64,000 nt of DNA from Bradyrhizobium sp. DOA9 (GCF_000617845.2 NZ_DF820425.1:4825725-4889724); one strand, 5' to 3'; counted from the first letter of the stretch, positions 51,701 through 60,336 are shown. Notes: generated from the sequence alone by a model not told the origin. Numbers and translations are program-made.

Positions 51701-51794
51701 CATCCCGGCCCAGCGCCGTTGATCCGACCAGGTCGGAGAACAGCACCGTCAATCGATGACGTTCGCCCTTTGGGGCGCGGGTCTGCGTAATCAT
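48702..51794 (-). CDS. class III cyclase-like domain with AAA ATPase and helical repeats
   Basis: A 1030-residue signalling protein. Residues about 12-190 form a class III nucleotide cyclase domain: metal-binding D21 in FSDLVGST and D65 in TQGDG, D134 in YDLIG, and N141. Two residues differ from active adenylate cyclases: R61 stands for the adenine-selecting Lys and H145 for the transition-state Arg. Residues about 220-480 form an AAA/STAND ATPase with Walker A GGPGLGKT and Walker B LVLVIDDWQWSDD. The rest (about 560-1030) is Ala-rich TPR-like helices. Such proteins act as large regulators of unknown input. Start 51794 gives MITQTRAPKG; the frame is open to 51980. It ends 25 bases from the DyP-P450 gene. 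Confidence 0.88.
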   Translation of the reverse strand: MITQTRAPKGERHRLTVLFSDLVGSTALGRDVESEHLSELLSQLRQIWHRAVAKHGGHIIRTQGDGALAIFGYPQSGEDDGRRAAEAALDIHEWVGELRHDGVSPARMPLRMHSGIHAGTVLLTEGDIESGRYDLIGDVVNTAAHLSRHAGADQILASLDALGPHANFFELAAHLPAASGMPQARLVLGRSTATRRFEATSRRGLTPFIGRNEMFGFLSRFLSEAPAQAQRCAVVVGGPGLGKTRLLEEVLGHVGTERIRLLRGSCESYVGAEVLQPFLQMLRAVLGIRPDASLVEAKEMARAALEPWVAELGPNAESILALASAGADARGGRITVDGVVGDLLAFFTGLSARGPLVLVIDDWQWSDDASRQLLQALLELPSGPRVVLASRPREDGTEWISDAPHLFLEPFQGPETDFAVRRWVPQADPFLVARIHAYAGGVPLFIEELCHSIAANDPASFEARSKQGWIATLVASRLARLPPDEAKVVRAAAVIGNTVPHGLLVSACGSEPDPAIVRALADADFLFADDPAGGVLRFKHGITRDAVYDTIGLHERQALHKRIEATLLARSEQADREEAMEALAYHSQGAGHWESAAHYAERAGDKAMAAFALDRASAQYQVAMQALDRVPDRSREQSLRWCLLANKLGMANIFDPLSLTDDTSVFERAVAIASSLGDTAAMASAYEWLGYMCYGFGRFREAVIHTRTALELARKLEDRRLIAQIEATLGQILAASCQYDEAIALIDAAISTKQQRSRRHGAISFGAAYALSCKGGVLADRGDFEDAHACFSEAMALVGGSTHPVVNSVRNWIAVALIWQGRWQEAEQLAVEGARIAENRRSLLLLADCRAASGFARWSATGDANGLLQLRNAAEWMERRNFQFYTSVQYSWLVEAATAEGDVETARRYAAHVLRRAREGERLGEAAACRSLAKLAALRQDLGLSERWLRRAETSAGWRGSLRDAALNLVLRGELLAGQGRGEAARQTMTEAAEKLRALGMHWHAEQTIRLVVGTPIIYANDQLPRHCAV

Positions 51795-51995
51795 CGTCAA
51801 TCGCAGCCAACTCGTTGACGAACCGCAAGAACGGTCTCCAGCTGGTGCCAGACCGGATGCAGCAAGTATGACAAAAGGCCATAGTAACTCGCCCAATCCG
51901 CAAGTGTCAAAAATCTCACGTCTGTCCCGTCCGGGACACCCCATGCGGCCGCTTCGCCTGCTCAGGCGAAGACGGAGCACCTTGATCTGGGGGGC

Positions 51996-52823
51996 CTAGG
52001 GAAGCGGCAGTCGCTCCAACTGGCTCTGCGCTTTCTTGACGGCGGTCGCATACCAGCTCTGGCTCGGGGCTTCCCTGGCGAAGCACGCCGTGAAGGCAGT
52101 CATCGCCTTGTCCTCGCGGGTCATCTCGCCGCGCGGATCTTTCTTGTCGACGGGCTTTGCCATCATCTGCTTCCAGACCTTCTCGCAGGTCGGGATCGGG
52201 GCGGTCTTCACGGCCTCCCTCGCCGCGAGGAAATAGACCTTCTCGCCCTGGATCGCGACGACGTCGATTTCGTCCGGCGGACCCTTGAGGCCGCCATTGC
52301 CGCGCACGCCGAGCACAGCGGCTGCGGCGCTTGCCCTGGCCGGCTTGGTGATCGGCAACTCCGCATAGATCGCGAAGGCGGCGTCCTGGATCGCGTAATA
52401 ATAGAAGCGGTCGGATTTCAATGCGGCGCCGCTCTCCTGCGGCATGCCGTCGTCGCGATGCTCGCCCAGCCAGTGCTTGAGCAGCGCGGTCGTGGTCACC
52501 ACGGCCTGCATCTTGTCGCCTTCGGATGCGAAGCTCAGCCCATCGAGATGGCCGAAGCCGATGTCGTCTTTGAACAGCGTATCGACGTTCGACTTGGCTT
52601 CAGTCGGCAGACCCTTGATCGCGACCGGACCGATCAGGCCACGCAGCACGCCGGCCAGCTCCTTCAGGGCCGCATCGTGCTGCCTGTAGATCTCGTCGCT
52701 CTCCTTGGCGTTCGAGAATTTCGCGATGTAGCGGTCGCGCAGGTCGAGATAATGCTGCTCGGGCGCGGCCGCCTCGGCGGGCATGGCGAGAACGAGCAGG
52801 CACAGCAAGGCAAGCAATCTCAT
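51996..52823 (-). CDS. exported protein of unknown function
   Basis: A 275-residue protein with a signal peptide (MRLLALLCLLVLAMPAEAAA, residues 1-20). The mature part is mixed alpha/beta with charged helices. Noticeable stretches are HYLDLRDRYIAKFSNAKE, IGFGHLDGLSFASEGDKMQAVVTTTALLKHWL and a C-terminal FTACFAREAPSQSWYATAVKKAQSQL. I do not recognise a family. The start at 52823 is chosen because the signal peptide begins there; the frame runs on to 52889. It lies 88 bases downstream of the PepSY protein gene on the same strand, so a link with iron uptake is possible but unproven. The 201 bases beyond its stop (51795-51995) hold no gene. Confidence 0.7.
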   Translation of the reverse strand: MRLLALLCLLVLAMPAEAAAPEQHYLDLRDRYIAKFSNAKESDEIYRQHDAALKELAGVLRGLIGPVAIKGLPTEAKSNVDTLFKDDIGFGHLDGLSFASEGDKMQAVVTTTALLKHWLGEHRDDGMPQESGAALKSDRFYYYAIQDAAFAIYAELPITKPARASAAAAVLGVRGNGGLKGPPDEIDVVAIQGEKVYFLAAREAVKTAPIPTCEKVWKQMMAKPVDKKDPRGEMTREDKAMTAFTACFAREAPSQSWYATAVKKAQSQLERLPLP

Positions 52824-52911
52824 TGCAATTCTGGAAAGACTGGAGAGCGATCTCCCATCTTTGTGCCGGCGCCGGGCGCGAAGGTTCATCCGTTGGCAGA
52901 ACGCGGATGCC

Positions 52912-54204
52912 CTACTCTGCCGGCGTCAGTTGCTCCCGGTTCAGCCGCAGGGCCGCCGTCTCGCGCACGCGTATGCGGGCGCGGCGCTTGCGCCACCAGA
53001 TCACGACGCCGGTGACCGAGAGCGCGGCGACCACGAGGCCCATCACCGAGATCAGGATGCGTCCGAACAGTCCGACGATGCGGCCCGAATGCAGCGGAAA
53101 CTGCGCCTGCACGAAGATGTCGGCGGCGGTGCCGACCCAGGGCAGCCGCTCGCCGATGGGGCGGCCGTCCTCGCTGTCGTAATAGAGCTGCGCCGGGCCG
53201 ACGCCGCCGGCGCCGTGATCGTCGCCGGGGTGGAAGAACGCGGCGGCATAGACGCCATGGGCCGGGCCGTAATTGATCGACCCGACCGGAACCGTCCATC
53301 CACGCGCCTTGCCGTCGGCCGCGGCGCGCGCAGCGATGTCGGCGAAGGTGACCTTGGGCTCGATGGGGTCGTCGAGGCCGCGATAGGGTCGCTGCTCGTA
53401 GGGCGTCGGGGTGTAGTTCGAGACCATCTTCATCAGCGGCGAGAACACCTCGAAATAAAGGTTCAGCGAGAACGCGGTGAAGGCGATGATGAACAGCACG
53501 CCCCAGGTCCACAGGCTGAACGCGCGGTGGATGTCGAAATTGATCCGGTAGGCGCTGCCCGAAGTCTTGATGGTCCAGGCCGGTGCCCAGCGTGCCCAGA
53601 AGCCGCGCTCGAGCTGGCGCGTGACCTCAGGCGCCCGCGCCGCCCTGGCGCGCCGGCGCGAGGGCAGCGTCAAGTAGAAGCCGACGAAGCAATCGATGGT
53701 CCAGATGATGGCGATGATGCCGAGCACGCGCATGCCCCAGCGGTCGCTGCCCCAGAATTCCGGGATATGCATCGTGTAGTGCAGCTTGTACAGAAACGAG
53801 ACGAAATTCTCGCGCGTGACGGGCCACACCGCCCCCCAGTAGCGCCGGCCGAGCTCCGCACCGGTGTTGGGATCGAGGAAAACCTGGTTGTAGTCGAGCA
53901 GGTAGCGCTTGCCGGTCGAAGGATCGATCCGCGGCATGACGAAGAACCACAGCGAGTGGCCCTCTTCCGGCGTCATGAAGAGATAGACGACGCGCGCACG
54001 GGGATCGCGCTGCTCGATCATCTTGGCGAGCTCGATCGAGGCAATGGCCGGGCCCTTCGTCGAGACGTCGAACAGATGGCTGTTGAGGACGTCGTCGAGC
54101 TCGTGATCCCAGGAGATGATCGCGCCGGTGATGCCGGAGAAGAACAGGAATCCGGCCGTGAGCAATCCCGCCCAGCGATGCAGCCTGCCGAATATCGCTC
54201 TCAT
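52912..54204 (-). CDS. PepSY-associated TM-helix protein (iron-regulated membrane protein)
   Basis: A 430-residue inner-membrane protein with helices at about 10-32, 150-172, 195-215 and 375-398. The start RAIFGRLHRWAGLLTAGFLFFSGITGAIISWDHELDD is the family hallmark (short part: LHRWAGL). Conserved His and Arg residues near the helices suggest haem-dependent electron transfer. These proteins often reduce ferric siderophores at the inner membrane or serve TonB receptors. Its start is 55 bases after the stop of the TonB receptor gene on the same strand, so the two form an iron-uptake operon. Confidence 0.9.
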   Translation of the reverse strand: MRAIFGRLHRWAGLLTAGFLFFSGITGAIISWDHELDDVLNSHLFDVSTKGPAIASIELAKMIEQRDPRARVVYLFMTPEEGHSLWFFVMPRIDPSTGKRYLLDYNQVFLDPNTGAELGRRYWGAVWPVTRENFVSFLYKLHYTMHIPEFWGSDRWGMRVLGIIAIIWTIDCFVGFYLTLPSRRRARAARAPEVTRQLERGFWARWAPAWTIKTSGSAYRINFDIHRAFSLWTWGVLFIIAFTAFSLNLYFEVFSPLMKMVSNYTPTPYEQRPYRGLDDPIEPKVTFADIAARAAADGKARGWTVPVGSINYGPAHGVYAAAFFHPGDDHGAGGVGPAQLYYDSEDGRPIGERLPWVGTAADIFVQAQFPLHSGRIVGLFGRILISVMGLVVAALSVTGVVIWWRKRRARIRVRETAALRLNREQLTPAE

Positions 54205-54259
54205 CGTCTTCCACTCTCATCCAGCGGGTCCGGCCCCCAGTGCCGGACCGTCTTCGAAC

Positions 54260-56554
54260 TCACCAGCGATAAGTCAGCTTGCCGATCGCCCTGCGTCCCT
54301 CGGCATAGAAGCAGCCCGACAGGCTGTAGCACGCAGCGACGTAGCGGGTGTCGGCAAGGTTGGTCACGTTCAGCGACAGCCGCCAATTGTCATGGGTGTA
54401 GGCCAGCAGCGCATCGAGAACGGTCGACGATCCCACCTTGAAGGTGTTGGCGTCATCGCCCCAGGTGGCGCCGACATAGCGGATGCCGCCGCCGAACTGC
54501 AGGCCCGCGAGCGGCCCGTTCTGCAGCGTATAGTCGCTCCATAGCGAAGCGCGGTTGAGCGGCACGGTGACCGGCGCCTTGCCGACATTGACCGGATCCT
54601 GCGTGACCATGGCGTCGACATAGGCATAGGCGGCGCGCAGGTTCCAGCCGTCGGCGAGCGACATGGTGCCTTCGAGCTCGATGCCGCGCGACTTCACCTG
54701 CCCGATCTGTTCGTAATAGGTGGCAGCAGGCACGTACACTGCGACGTTGTCGCGCGTCAGGTCGAACGCGGCGAAGGTGAACAGCGCGTTCCAGCCGATC
54801 GGCTGGTACTTGACGCCGACCTCGTATTGAACGCCGGTCTCGGGATTGAGCATCTGTCCGCCAAAGCCGGTCGCGAGCAGCGGCAGGAACGATTCCGAGT
54901 AGCTGAAATAGGGCGCGATGCCGTTGTCGAAATTGTACATGACGGCGGCGCGGCCGGTGAAGGCCGAGGCGTCCTTCGCCACCGTGGTGTTGGCGATGCC
55001 GTTGTCGACCTGCGTCGTCACGAAATCCTGGCGCCCGCCGAGCTGGAACGAGAGCCGGCCGAGCTTGATCTGATCCTGCGCGTAGACGCCGACCTGGGAT
55101 TGCTTGACGCCCGTGTGGTCGCTCATGGCGCCGATGGCATAGTCGTAGCTGTAGTTCGGGTTGAAGACGTTGATCTCGGGGGACGAGGTCGTCACGCCAT
55201 ATGCGACGTCGCGGAAGCTGGTGTTGCGGTAGTCGACACCGACCAGCGTGGTGTGGCTGAGAATGCCGGTGTTGAACTTGCCCTGGAGCTGATTGTCCAC
55301 CGCGAAGGAGTTGATGTAGGAGTTGCTGTAGCTGCCGTAGCGCGCGAGCTGCCCTGCGGCTTCGTTGGTATAGCCGCCGCCGTAAAACACCTTCTCCTCG
55401 TTGTGCTGATAGGCGTAACGCAGGTTCTGCCGGAACGTGATGTTGTCGGTGAAATTGTGCGCCAGCTGGTAGCCGACGGTTGCGATCTCGGTGTTGAACG
55501 CGTCGAAGCCCGGCACGCCCGCGAAGAACGAGACCGGGATGGTGCGGCCGTTGTTCGGCCACACCGTGCCCGAGGCCGGCAGGAACTGGAGGCCCCACCC
55601 TGCCCGGTCCTTCTGGTAGTTGGCGAGCAAGGTGATGGTGGTGTCCTCGTTCGGCTTGAACGTCACCGCGGGCGCGATGAAGACCCGGTTGTCCTTGCTG
55701 AAATCGACCTGCGTCTCGCCGTCGCGCACCACGCCGGTCAGGCGCCACAGCACGGTGCCTTCCTTGTTGGCGGGACCGCCCATGTCGAACTGCCCCTGAT
55801 AGCGGTTGAAGCTGCCGCCGGAGATCGAGACCTCGCCGAACTGCTGCGCCGTCGGCAGTTTTGTCACGTAGTTGAGGATGCCGCCTGTGCCGCTGCCGCC
55901 ATACATCGCGGAAGACGGTCCTTTGAGAACCTCGAGGCGTTCGGCGCCGTAGGGATCGAGCCCATTGAAATGCACGTAATTGCTGGAGGGAATCCGCAAG
56001 CCGTCGACGTAGAGGCCGGGCATGGTCATGTCGAAGCCGCGGATCTGGAGGCCGCCGAAGCGGGTGTCCGAGCCGCCATTGACGTCGCCGCTGACACCGG
56101 CGGTGTAGCGCAGGGCCTCGCCGATCGAGACCGCGCCCTGGTTTCTGACCTGGTCGGTCGTGATGACGGACACCGACTGCGGCGTTTCGATCAAGGGCGT
56201 ATCGGTCTTGGTGGCGGTGCCGCTGCGCGTCGCGACGAAACCGCGGACCGGACCATTGGCGCGTTCGCCCGTTGCGCCGTTCGATGAGGCCGACTGGGTC
56301 GGCGCAGCCTGCTGCGCCGGGCCGCGACGATTGGCGCGTGCGGTGCGCGCCGCTGCCGCCCGTCGCGACGACGCAATTGCCGCCGGACGTGCACGCTGCG
56401 CCGGCGCTTCGACGGTGACCGAAGGAATTTGCGTCTGCGCCTCCACGGCAGCGAAGGGAATGACGAGAGAGAATGTGCTGACCGCCCCGAGGAAAAGCAC
56501 CTGAATCTGTCGACGACGCGTGTCGCCACGCGCAGAAAATTGGTAGTCGCTCAC
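54260..56554 (-). CDS. TonB-dependent siderophore receptor
   Basis: A 764-residue outer membrane receptor. A signal peptide (about 17-40, ending AAVEAQ) is followed by an unusual Ala/Arg-rich stretch of 60 residues, then the TonB box/plug region: PLIETPQSVSVITTDQVRNQG, EALRYTAGVSGD, the RGFDMTMPGLYVDGLRI block, and SSAMYGGSGTGGILNYVTKLP. The 22-strand barrel follows and ends in CFYAEGRRAIGKLTYRW with the terminal aromatic residue. The plug is of the FhuA/FpvA hydroxamate-like class. GTG 56554 has a GAAAG upstream; GTG 56575 is an alternative. Iron control is likely, though only a weak half-site (TTAGAA) is seen upstream. Confidence 0.93.
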   Translation of the reverse strand: MSDYQFSARGDTRRRQIQVLFLGAVSTFSLVIPFAAVEAQTQIPSVTVEAPAQRARPAAIASSRRAAAARTARANRRGPAQQAAPTQSASSNGATGERANGPVRGFVATRSGTATKTDTPLIETPQSVSVITTDQVRNQGAVSIGEALRYTAGVSGDVNGGSDTRFGGLQIRGFDMTMPGLYVDGLRIPSSNYVHFNGLDPYGAERLEVLKGPSSAMYGGSGTGGILNYVTKLPTAQQFGEVSISGGSFNRYQGQFDMGGPANKEGTVLWRLTGVVRDGETQVDFSKDNRVFIAPAVTFKPNEDTTITLLANYQKDRAGWGLQFLPASGTVWPNNGRTIPVSFFAGVPGFDAFNTEIATVGYQLAHNFTDNITFRQNLRYAYQHNEEKVFYGGGYTNEAAGQLARYGSYSNSYINSFAVDNQLQGKFNTGILSHTTLVGVDYRNTSFRDVAYGVTTSSPEINVFNPNYSYDYAIGAMSDHTGVKQSQVGVYAQDQIKLGRLSFQLGGRQDFVTTQVDNGIANTTVAKDASAFTGRAAVMYNFDNGIAPYFSYSESFLPLLATGFGGQMLNPETGVQYEVGVKYQPIGWNALFTFAAFDLTRDNVAVYVPAATYYEQIGQVKSRGIELEGTMSLADGWNLRAAYAYVDAMVTQDPVNVGKAPVTVPLNRASLWSDYTLQNGPLAGLQFGGGIRYVGATWGDDANTFKVGSSTVLDALLAYTHDNWRLSLNVTNLADTRYVAACYSLSGCFYAEGRRAIGKLTYRW

Positions 56555-56768
56555 GTCTTTCGAGGCCCCACGCACTGCCGGCTTCGCCGGTATCGTTTTT
56601 GATGCCCCGCCCTAACTCAGGCGGTTTTCGAGTGCGATAGGAACCGGGTTAGAATCTCTCCAGACGTGTGCGCAGCACGTGCGGCGAATGCGCTCAGCAT
56701 GCTTCGCAGTTTGGAATGCTTCCAGACAGAAACAGAAGCGGCCTCGTCTGCAACAGCGGGAAAACGAT

Positions 56769-57434
56769 TCAGCGATGCCGCAGCCGGCGATTGACCCGGC
56801 GCGCGAGATAATCGCCGGCGCTCTGGACGATCTGCACCAGGGCGATCAGCACGACCACGACGGCCAGCATCATCTCCGGCATGAAGCGCTGATAGCCGTA
56901 GCGGATACCGAGATCGCCAAGGCCGCCGCCGCCGACCGCGCCCACCATCGCGGAATAGCCGAGCAGGCTGACAACCGCGAGCGTCAGCGCCAGCAGCAGC
57001 CCCGGCAGCGCTTCGGGGATCAGGACCTTGAGCACGATCTGGATCGGCGAGGCGCCGAACGAGGACGCGGTCTCGATCAGGCCGCCGTCGACCTCGCGAA
57101 TGGCAGCCTCGACCAGGCGCGCGATGAACGGCGCCGATGCGATCGTCAGCGGCACGATCGCCGCAGTCGAGCCGATCGAGGTGCCCGCGACCAGGCGGGT
57201 GAACGGGATGATGGCGACGACCAGGATGATAAACGGCGTCGAGCGCGTCGCATTGACGATGGCGCCCAGCACCCGGTTGACGAGCGGAGCCGCGAACAGT
57301 TCGCCCTTCCGGCTGGTTGCGAGGAAGACGCCGAGCGGCAGGCCGAAGACGGTGCCGAGCAGCGCGGCGATGCCGACCATGTACAGGCTCTCGCCCGTGG
57401 CCTGGATGATCAGGTTGATGAGTTCAGGCGACAT
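56769..57434 (-). CDS. metI: methionine ABC transporter permease
   Basis: A 221-residue inner-membrane permease with five helices. It matches MetI, which with MetN and MetQ imports methionine. Seen: LLGTVFGLPLGVFLATSRKG, NATRSTPFIILVVAIIPFTRLVAGTSIGS with the family signature, and the EAA loop EAAIREVDGGLIETASSFGASPIQIVLKVLIPEALPG (its EAA-x3-G core). The start at 57434 overlaps the end of metN by 11 bases, so the two are translationally coupled. No metQ gene is found next to it. Confidence 0.94.
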   Translation of the reverse strand: MSPELINLIIQATGESLYMVGIAALLGTVFGLPLGVFLATSRKGELFAAPLVNRVLGAIVNATRSTPFIILVVAIIPFTRLVAGTSIGSTAAIVPLTIASAPFIARLVEAAIREVDGGLIETASSFGASPIQIVLKVLIPEALPGLLLALTLAVVSLLGYSAMVGAVGGGGLGDLGIRYGYQRFMPEMMLAVVVVLIALVQIVQSAGDYLARRVNRRLRHR

Positions 57435-58548
57435 AGCCGAGATGCTCCGCCGGGAATTGATGTTGAGACAGCCAGGCAAGGACCCGCGCCTGCGCGTCCT
57501 CGCTACCGGGTATGCCGAGAACGAGCGAGCCGACATGCTGGCCGCCGATCTCGTCGATGCGCGCCGACAGCAGCGCCACATCCAGCCCGAGCTCGCGCGC
57601 GAGCCGGGCTACGACCGTATCGCCCGCCCCTGCCCCGCGCACCTGGACCCGGATCACGGCCTGCCCGCCGGCAGTCCGGTCCGAGACGATCCGGCTCGCC
57701 AGCGACACCGGCAGGCTGTCGCCGATCACCTCGGCCAGGAAGGACTGCGTGATCGGATGTTTTGGATGGGTGAAGATGTCGGCGACATGGCCGCTCTCGA
57801 CAACGCGGCCGGCATCGAGCACCACCACTTCCTTGGCAAGCTGGCGCACCACGGACATCTCATGCGTGATCAGCACGATGGTCACGCCGAGCTCGCGGTT
57901 GATGTTCGCAAGCAGGTCGAGGATCGCGCGCGTGGTCTGCGGATCGAGTGCCGAGGTCGCCTCGTCCGACAGCAGCACGCTCGGCCGCGTCGCCAGCGCC
58001 CGCGCGATGCCGACGCGCTGCTTCTGGCCGCCCGACAGTTCCGAAGGATAGCGGTCGTGCTTGTCGGCGATGCCGACCAGCGCGAGCAGCTCGGTGACCC
58101 GGGCCTTGATGTCGGTCTTGGTCCAGCCGGCGATCTCGAGCGGCAGCGCGATGTTGTCGGCGGCGGTACGTGAGGACAGCAGGTTGAAGTGCTGGAAGAT
58201 CATGCCGATCGAGCGCTGCGCCAGCCGCAGCTGGCTACCCGCGAGCGCCGAGATAGCGCGGCCGTCAACGATCACGCGGCCCGTGGTCGGCTTTTCCAGC
58301 CCGTTGATGAGCCGGACCAGGCTCGACTTGCCGGCGCCGGACCGGCCGATCACGCCGGTGATGGAACCGCGCGGAATCGCAAAGTCGATGTCTTGCAGCG
58401 CATTGACCCCGGGCTTGCCGCGATAGGCCGGATAGGTCTTCGAGATGCCGGTGAAACGGACCATCGCGTCCGGCTCGGCCGGCGCGGGTGAAATCGCTGC
58501 GAGCGTTTCAATCGGCCGTCCGATCGCGAGCGATTGGTGGGCATTCAT
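57424..58548 (-). CDS. metN: methionine ABC transporter ATP-binding protein
   Basis: A 374-residue ATPase. Walker A is GRSGAGKSS, the Q-loop IFQHFNLL, the signature LSGGQKQRVGIARAL, and Walker B VLLSDEATSALD, followed by the switch His in ITHEMSVV. The C-terminal part (about 300-374) is the NIL domain, which senses methionine and is typical of MetN; this supports methionine rather than another substrate. The N-terminus has about 28 extra residues before VRFTGISKTYP. ATG 58548 is used; ATG 58563 is possible. It is the first gene of a two-gene operon with metI. Confidence 0.94.
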   Translation of the reverse strand: MNAHQSLAIGRPIETLAAISPAPAEPDAMVRFTGISKTYPAYRGKPGVNALQDIDFAIPRGSITGVIGRSGAGKSSLVRLINGLEKPTTGRVIVDGRAISALAGSQLRLAQRSIGMIFQHFNLLSSRTAADNIALPLEIAGWTKTDIKARVTELLALVGIADKHDRYPSELSGGQKQRVGIARALATRPSVLLSDEATSALDPQTTRAILDLLANINRELGVTIVLITHEMSVVRQLAKEVVVLDAGRVVESGHVADIFTHPKHPITQSFLAEVIGDSLPVSLASRIVSDRTAGGQAVIRVQVRGAGAGDTVVARLARELGLDVALLSARIDEIGGQHVGSLVLGIPGSEDAQARVLAWLSQHQFPAEHLGYVA

Positions 58549-58715
58549 GGAGGCAGCCTTCATGCACAAGAACTCGGTCACCCACATGCCCAGAGCACAC
58601 GGGAACCGGTCGCGTCTGCGACGGGGTGAGAATGGCGATGAGGGCTCAATCGAACGCGCTGCATCGCAGCACGCACCATCGCCTTTTCTGGTCTTTCTTG
58701 CAATTTCAGATATTT

Positions 58716-58750
58716 GGCAGGAGTTGGACGAAGATTTCCCAAACTCTGCC
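58716..58750. terminator. imperfect inverted repeat after the enoyl-CoA hydratase gene
   Basis: GGCAGGAGTTGG at 58716-58727 and CCCAAACTCTGCC at 58738-58750 pair with one bulge on each side. It lies 50 bases past the stop of the hydratase gene and 168 bases before metN on the same (minus) strand. It could end the first transcript. No clear T-run follows, so a protein-binding role is also possible. The rest of the 58549-58799 gap shows nothing else. Confidence 0.4.
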
Positions 58751-58799
58751 AGGCTAAGAATATCCATCTGCCCAGCATCAACATCCGCGCGTGGGCGGG

Positions 58800-59627
58800 C
58801 TACCGCCCCTGGAACCGCGGCTTGCGGCGGGTCAGGAATGCCTCGACGCCCTCCTTGTGGTCCTCGCTGAGGCTGGCGAGCGCGAACTGGTCGACGTCCA
58901 TGTGGCTGGCGAGATCGTCCAGCGCATGCGCGAAGCGGTTGACGGTCAGCTTGGTCATGGCAACTGAAAGCGGCGGCTGCGCGGCGACCTTCCGGGCAAG
59001 CTCCATGGCGGCATCGAAGGCGTGGCCGGGATCCGTCACCTGCTCGACAAGCCCCCATTCATAGGCCTCGTCCGCGCTGATGCGCTGGTCGGCCAGAATG
59101 ACCGCCTGCTTGGTGCGGGCCGGTCCGATCAGATGCAGCATGCGCGGGATGCTCTGCCAGCTCATGTTCATGCCAAGCCCGATCTCGGGCACGCGCAAAT
59201 GGGCATCACGACCCATGATGCGAAAATCGAGCGCCACGGCCAGCGCGACGCCGCCGCCCACGCAGAAACCCTCGATCGCCGCGATCGTGATCTGCTCCAT
59301 CTCCTGCCAGGCATGGGTCAGACGCGGGCCGAGCTTGAGATGCCGCCGCAAGGTGCCGAGATCCATCTCCTTGCGCGAGCGTCCCTCGGCGTCCTTGAGG
59401 TCGAAGCCGGCACTGAAGGCGCCCGAGTTGCCGGTCAGCACCACGACGGACGTTGCAGCGTCGTCCTCGAAGCTGCGCGCCGCCGCCGTGAGCTGGCGCA
59501 GCGCCTCCGGCGACAGCGCGTTGATGCCGTCGCCGCGGTCGAACCGCACCACTGCGATCCGTCCCTCGGGCCCAAGGCCCTTCTCGATCCTCACGTACTC
59601 GGTCACCATCATCTCCACGATGTCCAC
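58800..59627 (-). CDS. enoyl-CoA hydratase/isomerase family protein
   Basis: A 275-residue crotonase-fold enzyme acting on acyl-CoA. Seen: NSGAFSAGFDLKD (first oxyanion region), ITIAAIEGFCVGGGVALAVALDFRIMG (second, with the GGG), and LAVPEIGLG-like LRVPEIGLGMNMSW. At the usual catalytic positions the family's two Glu are partly changed: the first is not clearly present near GGGVALAVAL, and the second is the E in RVPEIGLG. So isomerase or another crotonase reaction is as likely as hydratase. The start is GTG 59627; ATG 59612 or 59609 is also possible. It stands alone, divergent from the nitrile hydratase genes by 97 bases. Confidence 0.9.
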   Translation of the reverse strand: MDIVEMMVTEYVRIEKGLGPEGRIAVVRFDRGDGINALSPEALRQLTAAARSFEDDAATSVVVLTGNSGAFSAGFDLKDAEGRSRKEMDLGTLRRHLKLGPRLTHAWQEMEQITIAAIEGFCVGGGVALAVALDFRIMGRDAHLRVPEIGLGMNMSWQSIPRMLHLIGPARTKQAVILADQRISADEAYEWGLVEQVTDPGHAFDAAMELARKVAAQPPLSVAMTKLTVNRFAHALDDLASHMDVDQFALASLSEDHKEGVEAFLTRRKPRFQGR

Positions 59628-59724
59628 GGGATGCTAGCGCACAAATGCCCTCACGCATACGTGCCAGGACTACGCTGCAACGAACCCTCGACAGGCCCAG
59701 GCCATTACGCCTATCTTCCGCCGC

Positions 59725-60336
59725 ATGAGCCACGATCACGACCATTCCGAGCTGTCCGAGACCGAGCTGCGCGTGCGCGCGCTCGAGACGATCCTGACCG
59801 AAAAAGGCTATGTCGAGCCGGCCGCGCTCGATGCCATCATCCAGGCCTATGAGACCAAGATCGGCCCGCACAACGGGGCGCGCGTCGTCGCCAAGGCCTG
59901 GACCGATCCGGCGTTCAAGCAGGCGCTGCTGCAGGACGGCTCCAAGGCCATCGGCACCCTCGGCCATGTCAGCCGCGTCGGCGATCATCTCGTCGTGGTC
60001 GAGAACACGCCCGAGCGGCACAACATGGTCGTGTGCACGCTGTGCTCCTGCTATCCCTGGGAAATGCTCGGGCTGCCGCCGGTCTGGTACAAGGCCGCGC
60101 CCTACCGCTCGCGGGCGGTGAAGGACCCGCGCGGCGTGCTCGCCGATTTCGGCGTCGCGCTGCCGAAGGACACAGAGATCCGCGTGTGGGACTCCACCGC
60201 CGAGACGCGCTTCCTGGTGCTGCCGATGCGTCCCGCGGGCACGGAAGGCTGGAGCGAGGAGCAGCTCGCCGAGCTCGTCACGCGCGATTCCATGATCGGC
60301 ACGGGTTTCCCCAGGACGCCGGGAGCACCGTCGTGA
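59725..60336 (+). CDS. nthA: nitrile hydratase subunit alpha (cobalt type)
   Basis: A 203-residue catalytic subunit. Nitrile hydratase turns organic nitriles into amides with a non-corrin metal centre. The metal-binding motif VCTLCSCYPWE gives C104, C107 and C109; Thr after the first Cys is the mark of the cobalt type (iron enzymes have Ser). Also seen: KAWTDPAFKQALLQDGSKA and VKDPRGVLADFGVALP. The His-rich start MSHDHDH is common in this family. The stop overlaps the GTG start of the beta subunit by two bases. Confidence 0.97.
   Translation: MSHDHDHSELSETELRVRALETILTEKGYVEPAALDAIIQAYETKIGPHNGARVVAKAWTDPAFKQALLQDGSKAIGTLGHVSRVGDHLVVVENTPERHNMVVCTLCSCYPWEMLGLPPVWYKAAPYRSRAVKDPRGVLADFGVALPKDTEIRVWDSTAETRFLVLPMRPAGTEGWSEEQLAELVTRDSMIGTGFPRTPGAPS

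Noticed and set aside
56576..56768. Fur or Irr (ICE) box before the siderophore receptor
   Set aside because: Only one half-site-like TTAGAA is present, without the second arm of the palindrome, so it is not listed as a feature.
58549..58799. SAM riboswitch before metN
   Set aside because: The expected SAM-II core was looked for on the minus strand and not found. Only an imperfect hairpin is visible.
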